Below, piece after piece: positions 6,790 through 14,140 of a DNA stretch of 34,223 nucleotides (position 1 is its first letter; every line of letters begins with the position of its first letter). A model generated the notes under the pieces. That model was not told where the DNA came from and searched no databases. It saw only the letters and a list, made by a program, of their open reading frames with translations. The DNA comes from Hyphomicrobiales bacterium. Its GTDB lineage: Bacteria; Pseudomonadota; Alphaproteobacteria; Rhizobiales; Rhizobiaceae. A program made the position numbers and the translations under genes. The DNA lies in NCBI GenBank assembly GCA_900470965.1, contig UCCS01000003.1, positions 8,034 through 42,256 on the forward strand, read 5' to 3'.

Positions 6790-7820
6790 TTGCTTTCCTC
6801 CGCGACGGTTTGCTGCATGCCGGCTTCGCGCTTGCGGGCCGAGCCTGGTAGCAGGGTCTGCCAGCGTGTCAGGCGCTCGCGGCCGACCAGAACGATGATG
6901 ATAAGCACGAGGCCGATCCAGAACATCCAGTATTGCGGCGTGATGACCGACAGCCAGTTGCGCAGGATGGAGAAGATCACCGCGCCGAAGACGCCGCCAT
7001 AGAGATAGCCGGCGCCGCCGATGACCAGCACCAGCAGCACTTCGGCTGAACGGTGGAAAGCGAGCACGTCTGGCGAGACGAAGCTTGTCGTCTGGGTCAG
7101 CAGCGCGCCTGCGATACCGGCATAGGCCGCCGAGATCGTGTAGATCGCGACGATGCGGCGGGTAGGCGAGATGCCGAGCATGGAGGCGCGGCGCTGGTTG
7201 CGCTTGATCGCCTTCAGCGACAGGCCGAAGGGCGAATTGACGAGGCGACGGGCAATGTAGGTCAGAGCGACAAGCACGATAAGGCAATAGACATAGCCGG
7301 TGCGGCCCCAGAGATCGAATTCGAAATAGCCGAGGATCGGGTTGATGATGATACCGCTCAGCCCGTCAGCGCCGCCGGTAAGCCAGGCCGCCTGATTAAC
7401 CACTTCGGCAAGCAGCATGGCGACGCCAAAGGTGGTCATAAGACGCGTGAGATCGGAGCCCCGCAACACGAGGAAGCTCGTCAGGAAGCCGAAGAGGGCG
7501 CTGACGAGGCCAGCCGCCAACAGGCTGATCACAGGCTCGCCGGAAACATGGATGGCAAAGAGGCCTGCTGCATAAGCGCCGAGGCCGAAGAAGGCGGTGT
7601 GGCCGAGCGAGACGATGCCGGCATAACCAAGGATTAGATCCAGAGAAACGGCAAAGAGCGCCAGGATGGCGATCTCCGTCAGGATCAGCATCTGCGATGG
7701 CAGGACGAAGATCGCGGCGATGGCCACCAGCCACAGCGCGAACTCCCAGATCTGCCAGCGTCCGGCGTGCCTCAGGAGCCCCATGGCCTCCGTGGAGGCG
7801 TTGTTGCGTTCGCCGCTCAT
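6786..7820 (-). CDS. ABC importer permease, LivM type
   Basis: 344-residue inner-membrane permease. About ten hydrophobic segments are visible from residue 28 (LWLVAIAAIFVLPSQMLIL) to about 317 (FWIGLVLIIIVLVG). The family core is clear: GYAGIVSLGHTAFFGLGAYAAGL, FGLSLKAIKRNQRRASMLGI (the cytoplasmic loop contacting the ATPases) and GGAGYLYGGVFGAVIF. Basic residues are plentiful at the C-terminus (GRERLTRWQTLLPGSARKRE), facing the cytoplasm. It overlaps the LivH-type gene by 4 nt upstream and the LivG-type gene by 4 nt downstream, so the operon is tightly coupled. Confidence 0.95.
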   Translation of the reverse strand: MSGERNNASTEAMGLLRHAGRWQIWEFALWLVAIAAIFVLPSQMLILTEIAILALFAVSLDLILGYAGIVSLGHTAFFGLGAYAAGLFAIHVSGEPVISLLAAGLVSALFGFLTSFLVLRGSDLTRLMTTFGVAMLLAEVVNQAAWLTGGADGLSGIIINPILGYFEFDLWGRTGYVYCLIVLVALTYIARRLVNSPFGLSLKAIKRNQRRASMLGISPTRRIVAIYTISAAYAGIAGALLTQTTSFVSPDVLAFHRSAEVLLVLVIGGAGYLYGGVFGAVIFSILRNWLSVITPQYWMFWIGLVLIIIVLVGRERLTRWQTLLPGSARKREAGMQQTVAEESK

Positions 7821-8677
7821 CGGCCGCCCTCCCGGGAGAAGAGGCCATGGGGCCGGAGGATCAGCACAAGGATCATGACGGCATAGATGATGAAGGCGCC
7901 GAGTTGCGGCACGTAATATTTGCCGGCGACATCGGCGACGCCGAGCAGAAGTGCTGCGATGAACGGGCCGGTAATGGACGAGGTGCCGCCGACGGTCACG
8001 ACGATCATGAAATAGATGAGGTATTTCAGCGGAAAGTTCGGATCGAGGCCGAGCAGTTCGGTGCCGAGTGCGCCACCAAGGCCGGCGAGACCGGAGCCGA
8101 GCGCGAAGGTCAGCGCGAAGATGACCGAGACATTGATGCCCATGCCGCGGGCGACGCGTCCGTCATCGACGGCCGCACGTAGCTGGCTGCCGAAGCGGGT
8201 TCGGGTGAGCGCCAGTTGCAGCGCGACCGTCAGCACCGCGCAGATGACGATGATGAAAAGCCGGTAGCGGCCGATATCGATACCGAGGAAGTCGAAGCGG
8301 CCGCTGAGTTCAGGTGGCAGGTTGATGAGTTGCTGCTGCCCGCCCATGAAATAATCGATTGCCGCGATCGCCATGAAGACGAGGCCGATCGAAAACAGCA
8401 CCTGATCGAGATGTGAGGCCGAATAGAGGCGGCGGTAGAGCAGCCGTTCCAACACAATGCCGGCAAGCGCCGTGACGATGAAGGCGGCGGGCAGGCACCA
8501 GTAGAAAGAGGTGCCGTAGCTATTCATCATAATGACGGTGACGTAACCGCCTGCCATCGCAAAGGCTCCATGCGCCAGATTGACGAAATTCATCAGACCC
8601 AGCGTGACCGACAATCCGCAGGCGAGAACAAAGAGAAGCATGCCATAGGCGATGCCGTCGAACAGGATTGTCAGCAT
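7817..8677 (-). CDS. ABC importer permease, LivH type
   Basis: 286-residue inner-membrane permease, partner of the LivM-type protein. It is hydrophobic throughout, with GIAYGMLLFVLACGLSVTLG at the N-terminus, then MNFVNLAHGAFAMAGGYV, the LivH signature region. GSQLRAAVDDGRVARGMGI is the cytoplasmic coupling loop and VVTVGGTSSITGPFIAALLLG is close to the C-terminus. Length is typical of LivH (about 290-300). It follows the binding-protein gene after a 54-bp gap that holds a 12-bp stem-loop and begins the ATGA-overlapped membrane/ATPase part of the operon. Confidence 0.95.
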   Translation of the reverse strand: MLTILFDGIAYGMLLFVLACGLSVTLGLMNFVNLAHGAFAMAGGYVTVIMMNSYGTSFYWCLPAAFIVTALAGIVLERLLYRRLYSASHLDQVLFSIGLVFMAIAAIDYFMGGQQQLINLPPELSGRFDFLGIDIGRYRLFIIVICAVLTVALQLALTRTRFGSQLRAAVDDGRVARGMGINVSVIFALTFALGSGLAGLGGALGTELLGLDPNFPLKYLIYFMIVVTVGGTSSITGPFIAALLLGVADVAGKYYVPQLGAFIIYAVMILVLILRPHGLFSREGGR

Positions 8678-8693
8678 GAGACCTCACTGCATC

Positions 8694-8721
8694 CAGGCGG
8701 CGGAATTGCTTCCGCCGCCTG
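8694..8721 (-). other. Intercistronic stem-loop between binding-protein and permease genes
   Basis: A 12-bp perfect stem CAGGCGGCGGAA / TTCCGCCGCCTG with a TTGC loop lies 10 nt after the binding-protein stop. There is no T tract on the minus strand, so it is not a normal terminator. Such hairpins usually protect the upstream message or cause partial termination, giving more binding protein than permease. Confidence 0.7.
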
Positions 8722-8731
8722 TTTCCTGGGC

Positions 8732-9907
8732 TTACTTGGCAGCCGTATTCGGATCGTGGATCTTTGGATAAGTCGCGAACTCGACATTGTAGAGCTCGCC
8801 GTTCTTCTCCTTGACCTCGCGCATGTAGATGTCCTGCACGATGTCGCGGGTATCAGGATCAATGGCGATAGGCCCGCGCGGGCTGACGAATTCCATGCCC
8901 TTCATGGCGTCGACAAGCTTCGTGCCATCAGTATCGCCGCCAGTCTTTTCGAGCGCTGCATAGGCGACATGCATCGCGTCATAACCGCCGACCGACATGA
9001 AGTTCGGGCGCATGTTCTTGTTGGCCTTGCGAACTTCTGCAACGAAGGCCTTGTTTTCCGGGCTGTCGTGGTCGGTCGAATAGAAGTGGCCGGTGATGAC
9101 GCCCTTGGCGGCCGGTCCCATGCCGTTCAGGAGATCGTCATCGGTGACGTCGCCAGTGGCGATCAGCTTGATGCCGGCATCTGCAAGGCCTCGATCGATG
9201 AACTGCTTCATGAAGATCGCGCCGACACCCGAAGGCACGAAGACGAAGAGGGCATCCGGCTTGGCATCACGTACACGCTGAAGGAAGGGTGCAAAATCGG
9301 GGTTCTGCAGGGGAACGCGGAGTGCTTCGACAACCGTGCCCCCTTCCTTCTTGAACTGGTCGGTAAAGCCCTTTTCGATGTCGATGCCCGGACCGTAATC
9401 GGTCACCAGCGTGACGACCCGCTTCAGATTGTTCTGGACGGCCCACGTGGCGACCGGAACGGCGGATTGCGGACCGCCCATCGAGGTGCGCACGAAATAG
9501 GGCGACTGCTTCATGATGGCCGAGGTCGTGGCCGAGGTGATGATCGCCGGAACCTTCGCTTGGTTGAGAACCGGGGCGACACCCATGGCAAGCGGCGTCA
9601 GGCCGAAACCGACCAGCATCTTGACGCCATCATTGACGACGAGTTCCTGGGCGATGCGGCGGGTCTGGTCGGCAGTGCCGGCATCATCACGCAGGACGAG
9701 CTCGACCTTCTTGCCTGCAACCGTATCGCCGTTGATTGCCATGTATGCGCGAGCGCCGGCCTCGACCTGGCGTCCGGTTGAGGCGAAAGGGCCGGTCATC
9801 GGCAGGATCACGCCGATCTTCACCGTTTCCTGTGCAAATGCAGGCGCTCCGGCGAGTGTGGCGAGCGCAGCGCCAGCTACGAATAGTCTTCTTGAAAACG
9901 AAACCAT
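8732..9907 (-). CDS. Periplasmic substrate-binding protein, LivK / type I fold
   Basis: 391-residue secreted receptor of the HAAT importer encoded downstream. The signal peptide MVSFSRRLFVAGAALATLAG ends near AFA-QE; SRRLFV resembles a twin-arginine motif. The mature protein begins KIGVILPMTGPFASTGRQVEAGARAY, the standard start of Peripla_BP_6 proteins, followed by VELVLRDDAGTADQTRRIAQ. The second lobe carries PDALFVFVPSGVGAIFMKQF and GGYDAMHVAYAALEKTGG. The ATG at 9907 is chosen for GGGAGGAG just upstream and the signal peptide; upstream in-frame codons lie in the leader. It is the first gene of the operon, preceded by ATGTATACAT. That site and the surrounding lig genes suggest it binds a methoxylated or hydroxylated benzoate, not leucine; this is inference. 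Confidence 0.94.
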   Translation of the reverse strand: MVSFSRRLFVAGAALATLAGAPAFAQETVKIGVILPMTGPFASTGRQVEAGARAYMAINGDTVAGKKVELVLRDDAGTADQTRRIAQELVVNDGVKMLVGFGLTPLAMGVAPVLNQAKVPAIITSATTSAIMKQSPYFVRTSMGGPQSAVPVATWAVQNNLKRVVTLVTDYGPGIDIEKGFTDQFKKEGGTVVEALRVPLQNPDFAPFLQRVRDAKPDALFVFVPSGVGAIFMKQFIDRGLADAGIKLIATGDVTDDDLLNGMGPAAKGVITGHFYSTDHDSPENKAFVAEVRKANKNMRPNFMSVGGYDAMHVAYAALEKTGGDTDGTKLVDAMKGMEFVSPRGPIAIDPDTRDIVQDIYMREVKEKNGELYNVEFATYPKIHDPNTAAK

Positions 9908-9915
9908 GTATACTC
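9904..9915 (-). promoter_or_regulatory. Possible second operator overlapping the binding-protein start codon
   Basis: ATGTATACTC (9906-9915) matches 8 of 10 positions of the operator core and covers the start codon and the gap to its ribosome site. It lies about 123 bp from the full site at 10029, which would allow looping or roadblock control. It may be chance, since the ATG and spacer supply part of the match. Confidence 0.3.
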
Positions 9916-10028
9916 CTCCCAATGTTGTGCACCATATCTCTCTCCCGGAGACATGCCCGCGACCTGAGCGTTTTCCCTCGCTCCTCCGAAGAAAACGCCG
10001 CCATCGCGAAAATTGCTCAGCAAGTCCA

Positions 10029-10057
10029 ATGTATACATAAAACTTGACATGGCACAA
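10029..10057 (-). promoter_or_regulatory. Promoter and GntR-type operator of the aromatic-linked importer
   Basis: An exact ATGTATACAT (10029-10038) overlaps a plausible minus-strand -10 TATACA (10035-10030), placed 16 nt from -35 TTGTGC (10057-10052). Repressor binding here would occlude the -10. The leader to the start codon is about 120 nt and includes an 8-bp inverted repeat GCGTTTTC (9968-9975) / GAAAACGC (9991-9998). The rest of the 333-bp gap up to 10240 shows no further gene. Confidence 0.6.
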
Positions 10058-10240
10058 GCCGCGGCCATCTGTAGAACCAGTCGATTGCGACCGCCGGGAC
10101 GACCATGAAAGGCGGGGCAAGCCGGTGTTTCGGCCTTATAATTTTGCGTTTTGCCAAAGCAAATTTTCGATCGTCGCAACTCTGTCATATAGCTATGGCG
10201 AGAACGTGCTTTATCGAGCGAATTGAACAGGGAGCGTGCC

Positions 10241-11149
10241 ATGATCGAAAACACTGAGCTCGACCGTATCAAGAACGAGATTGCAGACAGCTTCGATGAA
10301 GAGCTGGAAATGCAGATGGAGGAGGACCGGCTCGACGAGCTGGTCGCCGAGGGCATGTCCGGCCCGGCCGAACAGACGCTCGAACGCAAGCTCTATTTCC
10401 GAGAGCTTTTCCGCCTGCAGCATGAACTTGTCCGCCTTCAGGACTGGGTCCACTACAAGAAGCTCAAGGTCGTCGTGCTCTTCGAAGGCCGCGATTCCGC
10501 CGGCAAAGGCGGCGCGATCAAGCGCGTGACCCAGCGCCTCAACCCGCGCGTATGCCGCGTCGTGGCACTTCCGGCGCCGACCGAGCGCGAGCGGAACCAG
10601 TGGTATTTTCAGCGCTATACTCCGCATCTGCCGTCGGCAGGCGAAATGGTGCTCTTCGACCGCAGCTGGTACAACCGCGCCGGCGTCGAGCGTGTCATGG
10701 GCTTCTGCAGCAAGGACGAGCTGGAAGAGTTCTTCCGCTCGGTGCCTGAGTTCGAGCGCATGCTGGTGCGCTCCGGCATCATCCTCATCAAGTACTGGTT
10801 CTCGATCACCGACGAGGAGCAGGAATTCCGCTTCAACATGCGTATCCACGATCCGCTGAAGCAGTGGAAGCTTTCGCCGATGGATCTGCAGAGCCGTGTC
10901 CACTGGGAAGAATACACCAAGGCCAAGGAAGAGATGCTGGATCGCACGCATATCGACGAAGCACCGTGGTGGGTCGTCCAGGCCGTGGACAAGAAGCGGG
11001 CGCGCCTGAACTGCATCGCGCATCTGCTGAGCCAGATTCCTTACGAGGATGTGCCGAAGGAAGAGATCGTACTTCCCGAGCGCGTGCGTCACGAAGACTA
11101 TCAGCGTATCCCGGTTCCGCCGGAACTCTACGTTCCCGAAGTTTACTGA
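10241..11149 (+). CDS. ppk2: Polyphosphate kinase 2 (PPK2, class I-like)
   Basis: 302-residue cytoplasmic kinase that transfers phosphate between polyphosphate and nucleoside diphosphates. Walker A is FEGRDSAGKGGAIKR (residues 81-95), followed by LNPRVCRVVALPAPTERERNQWYFQRY. Walker B is LFDRSWYNRAGVERVMGFC. Further family blocks are RFNMRIHDPLKQWKLSP, HWEEYTKAKEEML, APWWVVQAVDKKRARLN and HLLSQIPYEDVP. The single PPK2 domain and length fit class I enzymes, which favour NDP phosphorylation, though class cannot be proved by eye. The acidic N-terminal 40 residues are variable in the family. ATG 10241 has GGGAG upstream; a TTG at 10223 is the alternative. It stands alone between two minus-strand importer operons and ends in a convergent hairpin, so it is probably monocistronic and unrelated to its neighbours. 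Confidence 0.95.
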   Translation: MIENTELDRIKNEIADSFDEELEMQMEEDRLDELVAEGMSGPAEQTLERKLYFRELFRLQHELVRLQDWVHYKKLKVVVLFEGRDSAGKGGAIKRVTQRLNPRVCRVVALPAPTERERNQWYFQRYTPHLPSAGEMVLFDRSWYNRAGVERVMGFCSKDELEEFFRSVPEFERMLVRSGIILIKYWFSITDEEQEFRFNMRIHDPLKQWKLSPMDLQSRVHWEEYTKAKEEMLDRTHIDEAPWWVVQAVDKKRARLNCIAHLLSQIPYEDVPKEEIVLPERVRHEDYQRIPVPPELYVPEVY

Positions 11150-11159
11150 TTTCTTGGAG

Positions 11160-11190
11160 CCGCTGCCGGTTCTGCCGGCAGCGGTTTCTC
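11160..11190 (+). terminator. Terminator between ppk2 and the convergent PotABCD-like operon
   Basis: A 10-bp perfect stem CCGCTGCCGG / CCGGCAGCGG with loop TTCTG is followed by TTTCTC. It lies 10 nt after the ppk2 stop and abuts the stop of the convergent permease gene. The T tract is short, so efficiency on the plus strand may be moderate. Confidence 0.75.
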
Positions 11191-12031
11191 AATGCGCCGA
11201 TTGCTGCTTGGCGCGGGCGACGATCTGCGTCGGATTGACGAATTGCAGCGCGATGATGAGCCAGAAAAGCGTCGTCACCATATAGATCACCGCCATCGCA
11301 TCGATTGATTGGCTGGCTCGTACGCCGGATGCAAAGACCGCGTAATAAAGAGAGACGACGAGCGTCTGGGTCTGCGGTCCGGCGATGAGGAAGGTCAGCT
11401 CGAACATGGCAAGCGTGCGCACTAGAACGAGCAGCAACGCGGCCAGCATGCCGGGCAGCAGGAGCGGCAGCAGAATACGGATGAAGAGGCTGGTCGTACC
11501 GGCGCCGAAGACGCGGGCGGCTGCCTCGATGCGCGGATCGATCTGCTCGATGAAGGGGATCATGACGAGCACGACGAAGGGGAAGGATGGCACGAGGTTG
11601 ATCAGCACCACGCCCCAGAAGGTGCCGCCGAGCCCGAGCTGGTAGAGCACGGTTGCCAGCGGAATGCCATAGGTCAGCGGTGGGATCAGCAGCGGCAGCA
11701 GGAACAAGAGGATGATGGCGCGCTTGCCCGGAAAGTCGCGCCGTGCCAGCGCATAGGCTGTCAATACGCCCAGAATGCCCGAGATGATGACGACGACAAA
11801 CGCCATCTCGAAGGTGACGATGACGACGCTGGAAAGCTGGAACTCGCTCCAGGCGCTGAAATACCAGCGGTCCGTCCAGCCGCGTGGCAGCCATGTGCCG
11901 AGCCAGCGTGTGGCGAAAGAGTTGACGATCACGGCCGCGATGACCGCAAGCAGGTTGAGGACAAAGAGGGTCGCGAGCGCCCAGACGGCAATGCGCCAGA
12001 TCTTAGAGGTAAGGCCTTGGTCACGGATCAT
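11189..12031 (-). CDS. ABC importer permease, PotC / binding-protein-dependent type
   Basis: 280-residue inner-membrane permease with six evident membrane segments: TM1 at about residues 14-38, then FEMAFVVVIISGILGVLTAYALA, RAIILLFLLPLLIPPLTYGI and others. The EAA loop that docks on the ATPase is EAAARVFGAGTTSLFIRILLPLLLPG. It lies 3 nt after the upstream permease stop and is the last gene of the operon (binding protein, ATPase, permease, permease). Similarity is to the spermidine/putrescine-iron-sulfate class of permeases. The divergent uxuA and regulator suggest a sugar acid or related substrate rather than polyamine, which is inference. Confidence 0.93.
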   Translation of the reverse strand: MIRDQGLTSKIWRIAVWALATLFVLNLLAVIAAVIVNSFATRWLGTWLPRGWTDRWYFSAWSEFQLSSVVIVTFEMAFVVVIISGILGVLTAYALARRDFPGKRAIILLFLLPLLIPPLTYGIPLATVLYQLGLGGTFWGVVLINLVPSFPFVVLVMIPFIEQIDPRIEAAARVFGAGTTSLFIRILLPLLLPGMLAALLLVLVRTLAMFELTFLIAGPQTQTLVVSLYYAVFASGVRASQSIDAMAVIYMVTTLFWLIIALQFVNPTQIVARAKQQSAH

Positions 12032-12034
12032 GGC

Positions 12035-12919
12035 TCAGCCTTTCGTGCCGCCGGCCGGGCCGCGGTAGAAGAACGAACGCGCGCCGAGGATGGCGACAAC
12101 AACAATGAGCTCGACGCCACCCATGATCAGGGCGATCGCCGTGCCGTAGGAATGGTCATATTGCTCGAAGGCGGCCTGATAGGCTGCAATCGAGATGACG
12201 CGTGTCGGACCGGCCGGCGCGCCGAGCAGGACGGCCGATGGGAAAACGGCGAAAGCCTGCACGAAAGAAAGGCAGAAGGTCACGGCAAGGCCAGGCACCA
12301 GCAGCGGCAGGAAGACGCGCGTAAAGCGCTGGCGCGCATTGGCGCCGAGCGTAGCAGCAGCCTGCTCGATCGCCGGGTCGATACCGGTGATATAGGACAG
12401 CGTCAGCAGGAAGGCGAAGGGGAAGCCAGTAATCAGCAGCGAGGCGAAGACGCCCCAGTAGTTGTTGGTGAGCTTGACCGGCGAATCCAGGATGCCGAAC
12501 AGAATGAGCGTCTCGTTGAACCAGCCGCGCGGGCCGAGAAATGTCAGCAGACCATCCGCAACGAAGACGGTGCCGAGCGTGATCGGCAGCACGAGAATGG
12601 TCGTCAGCAGACGCTGTCGGCGCATCAGCCGGACGCGAAAGGCAACAGGGACTGCGAAGGCAAGGTTCACGATGGTGACTGGCAAGGCGAGCCACATTGT
12701 GTTGGCGATCGTGCCGTACTGGAACTGGTCCGAGAAGAACTTCGCGTAATTTTCGTACCAGACACCGCCATCCTTCGGCATCAGCGAATCCGCGACGCCG
12801 TAGACGAAGGGATAGATGAAGAGCGCGATCATGAAGAAGAGGCCCGGCAGAACGAGCAGCGTCGTGCCGTCGAGGCCTTGTGCGGCTAGCCGGGTTTTCA
12901 GTGAGGGGCGGCCGTTCAT
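12035..12919 (-). CDS. ABC importer permease, PotB type
   Basis: 294-residue inner-membrane permease, the first of the pair. Six membrane segments are visible, starting with TTLLVLPGLFFMIALFIYPF (about residues 19-38). The EAA loop is EQAAATLGANARQRFTRVFLPLLVPG. The large periplasmic loop between TM1 and TM2 (KDGGVWYENYAKFFSDQFQY) is usual in this class. Its ATG overlaps the ATPase stop by 4 nt (ATGA), so translation is coupled. It forms a heterodimeric channel with the downstream permease. Confidence 0.93.
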   Translation of the reverse strand: MNGRPSLKTRLAAQGLDGTTLLVLPGLFFMIALFIYPFVYGVADSLMPKDGGVWYENYAKFFSDQFQYGTIANTMWLALPVTIVNLAFAVPVAFRVRLMRRQRLLTTILVLPITLGTVFVADGLLTFLGPRGWFNETLILFGILDSPVKLTNNYWGVFASLLITGFPFAFLLTLSYITGIDPAIEQAAATLGANARQRFTRVFLPLLVPGLAVTFCLSFVQAFAVFPSAVLLGAPAGPTRVISIAAYQAAFEQYDHSYGTAIALIMGGVELIVVVAILGARSFFYRGPAGGTKG

Positions 12920-14019
12920 GCAGGTGAGCCTTTGAAGACCAGAGAACGGCCTGCAACCGGCTGCAGGGTGGTGGCAGAGCCACGCGGCAGGGCATCGACG
13001 GAGCGGAAATAGAGCTCCGATCCGTCGGCCGAGCGGGCCATGCCGAAGAAGGCGCGGCCGCGATATTCGGTGCTCGCGACGATGACGGGAATGCCGTCGG
13101 TGGTGGCAACGAGATCTTCCGGGCGCACTGAGAGTACAGCGGCATCGCCGACTTTCAACGTGTCGCGCATGGTGCCGGTCAGCCGTGCGCCGGCGGCTTC
13201 GATTTCCGCCTCAGTGCCGGATACGGAGACGACGCGACCGGGAATGCGGGTGCGGAAGCCCATGAAATCGGCAACATTGAGATTGACCGGTCGCTGGTAA
13301 AGATCCTGCGGCGTGCCGATCTGCTGGATATGGCCCTGGCTCATGACGACGATACGATCGGCAAGCGAAAGTGCCTCATCCTGGTCGTGGGTGACATAGA
13401 TGGTGGTCGAGCCGATCTGGTCATGGATGCCGCGGATCTCGGCCCGCATTTCCAGGCGCAGCTTGGCGTCGAGGTTGGAGAGTGGCTCATCCATCAGGAC
13501 GATCGGCGGGCGAATGACGATAGCGCGGGCGATCGCGACGCGCTGCTGCTGGCCGCCGGAGAGCTGGCCGGGTAGCTTGTCGGCCTGGCTTTCGAGGCGC
13601 ACCAGCGCCAGTGCATCGATGACGCGCTTGTCGGCCTCGGCGCCGCGAATACCTTGCATGGCAAGGCCGAAGCCGACATTCTTGCGCACGCTCATATGTG
13701 GGAAGAGGGCATAGCTCTGGAAGACCATGCCGAAGCCGCGCTTTTCCGGCTCCAATTGGTCGATGCGGTTGCCGCCGAGGCGAATTTCGCCGCCGGTAAG
13801 GCCAAGCAGGCCGGCAATGCAGTTCAGCGCCGTGGATTTGCCGCAGCCGGAGGGGCCGAGAAGTGCGATGAATTCGCCGGGTTCAATCGTGAGATCGATG
13901 CCATCGAGGGCGTTATAGGCGCCGAAAGATCGCTTGATGCCATCAAGCTCAAGGCGCGCATTCTTCCGAGAAGACAGCGTTGCTGCGTTTTGAACCGGCA
14001 AAGTCAATGCAATCTCCAT
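12916..14019 (-). CDS. ABC importer ATPase, PotA / MalK type with TOBE domain
   Basis: 367-residue cytoplasmic ATPase. Walker A is [12 protein letters not shown] (about residues 55-66), the Q-loop is [12 protein letters not shown], the signature is [14 protein letters not shown], Walker B is [16 protein letters not shown] and the switch His is in [15 protein letters not shown]. Residues about 245-360 are the C-terminal TOBE region ([26 protein letters not shown]), as in PotA, FbpC and UgpC. The N-terminal 20 residues precede the usual domain start. It follows the binding-protein gene after a 121-bp gap that holds two inverted repeats, so its expression is likely lower than that of the binding protein. 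Confidence 0.95.
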   Translation of the reverse strand: MEIALTLPVQNAATLSSRKNARLELDGIKRSFGAYNALDGIDLTIEPGEFIALLGPSGCGKSTALNCIAGLLGLTGGEIRLGGNRIDQLEPEKRGFGMVFQSYALFPHMSVRKNVGFGLAMQGIRGAEADKRVIDALALVRLESQADKLPGQLSGGQQQRVAIARAIVIRPPIVLMDEPLSNLDAKLRLEMRAEIRGIHDQIGSTTIYVTHDQDEALSLADRIVVMSQGHIQQIGTPQDLYQRPVNLNVADFMGFRTRIPGRVVSVSGTEAEIEAAGARLTGTMRDTLKVGDAAVLSVRPEDLVATTDGIPVIVASTEYRGRAFFGMARSADGSELYFRSVDALPRGSATTLQPVAGRSLVFKGSPA

Positions 14020-14037
14020 TCATCGGCAATCATGGCC

Positions 14038-14078
14038 GATAGAGCATCACCGCTCTTGAAGCACGGCGACGCTCTATC
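14038..14078. repeat. Inverted repeat, probable rhizobial intergenic palindrome remnant
   Basis: GATAGAGC (14038-14045) and GCTCTATC (14071-14078) form an 8-bp inverted repeat around a 25-nt loop, followed by TTGTTTTCAAGCAATTCCGG. From memory, similar GAGC...GCTC palindromes joined to a CAATTCCGG motif are scattered between genes in Rhizobium genomes. A related element is at 17523-17566 in this window. Confidence 0.45.
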
Positions 14079-14095
14079 CTTTGTTTTCAAGCAAT

Positions 14096-14121
14096 TCCGG
14101 CGCCGTGAAGCCAGCGCCGGA
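14096..14121 (-). other. Intercistronic stem-loop after the PotD-like gene
   Basis: TCCGGCGC / GCGCCGGA is an 8-bp perfect stem with a 10-nt loop, 19 nt after the binding-protein stop. It lacks a T tract on the minus strand, so message protection or partial termination before the ATPase gene is more likely than full termination. Confidence 0.6.
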
Positions 14122-14140
14122 TTATTATAACCAGCAGGGA

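Noticed and set aside
8694..8721. The 12-bp stem-loop as a true operon terminator
   Set aside because: No T tract follows on the minus strand and the next gene needs this promoter.
10211..11092. Minus-strand open frame opposite ppk2
   Set aside because: PPK2 Walker motifs are on the plus strand and no ribosome site supports this frame.
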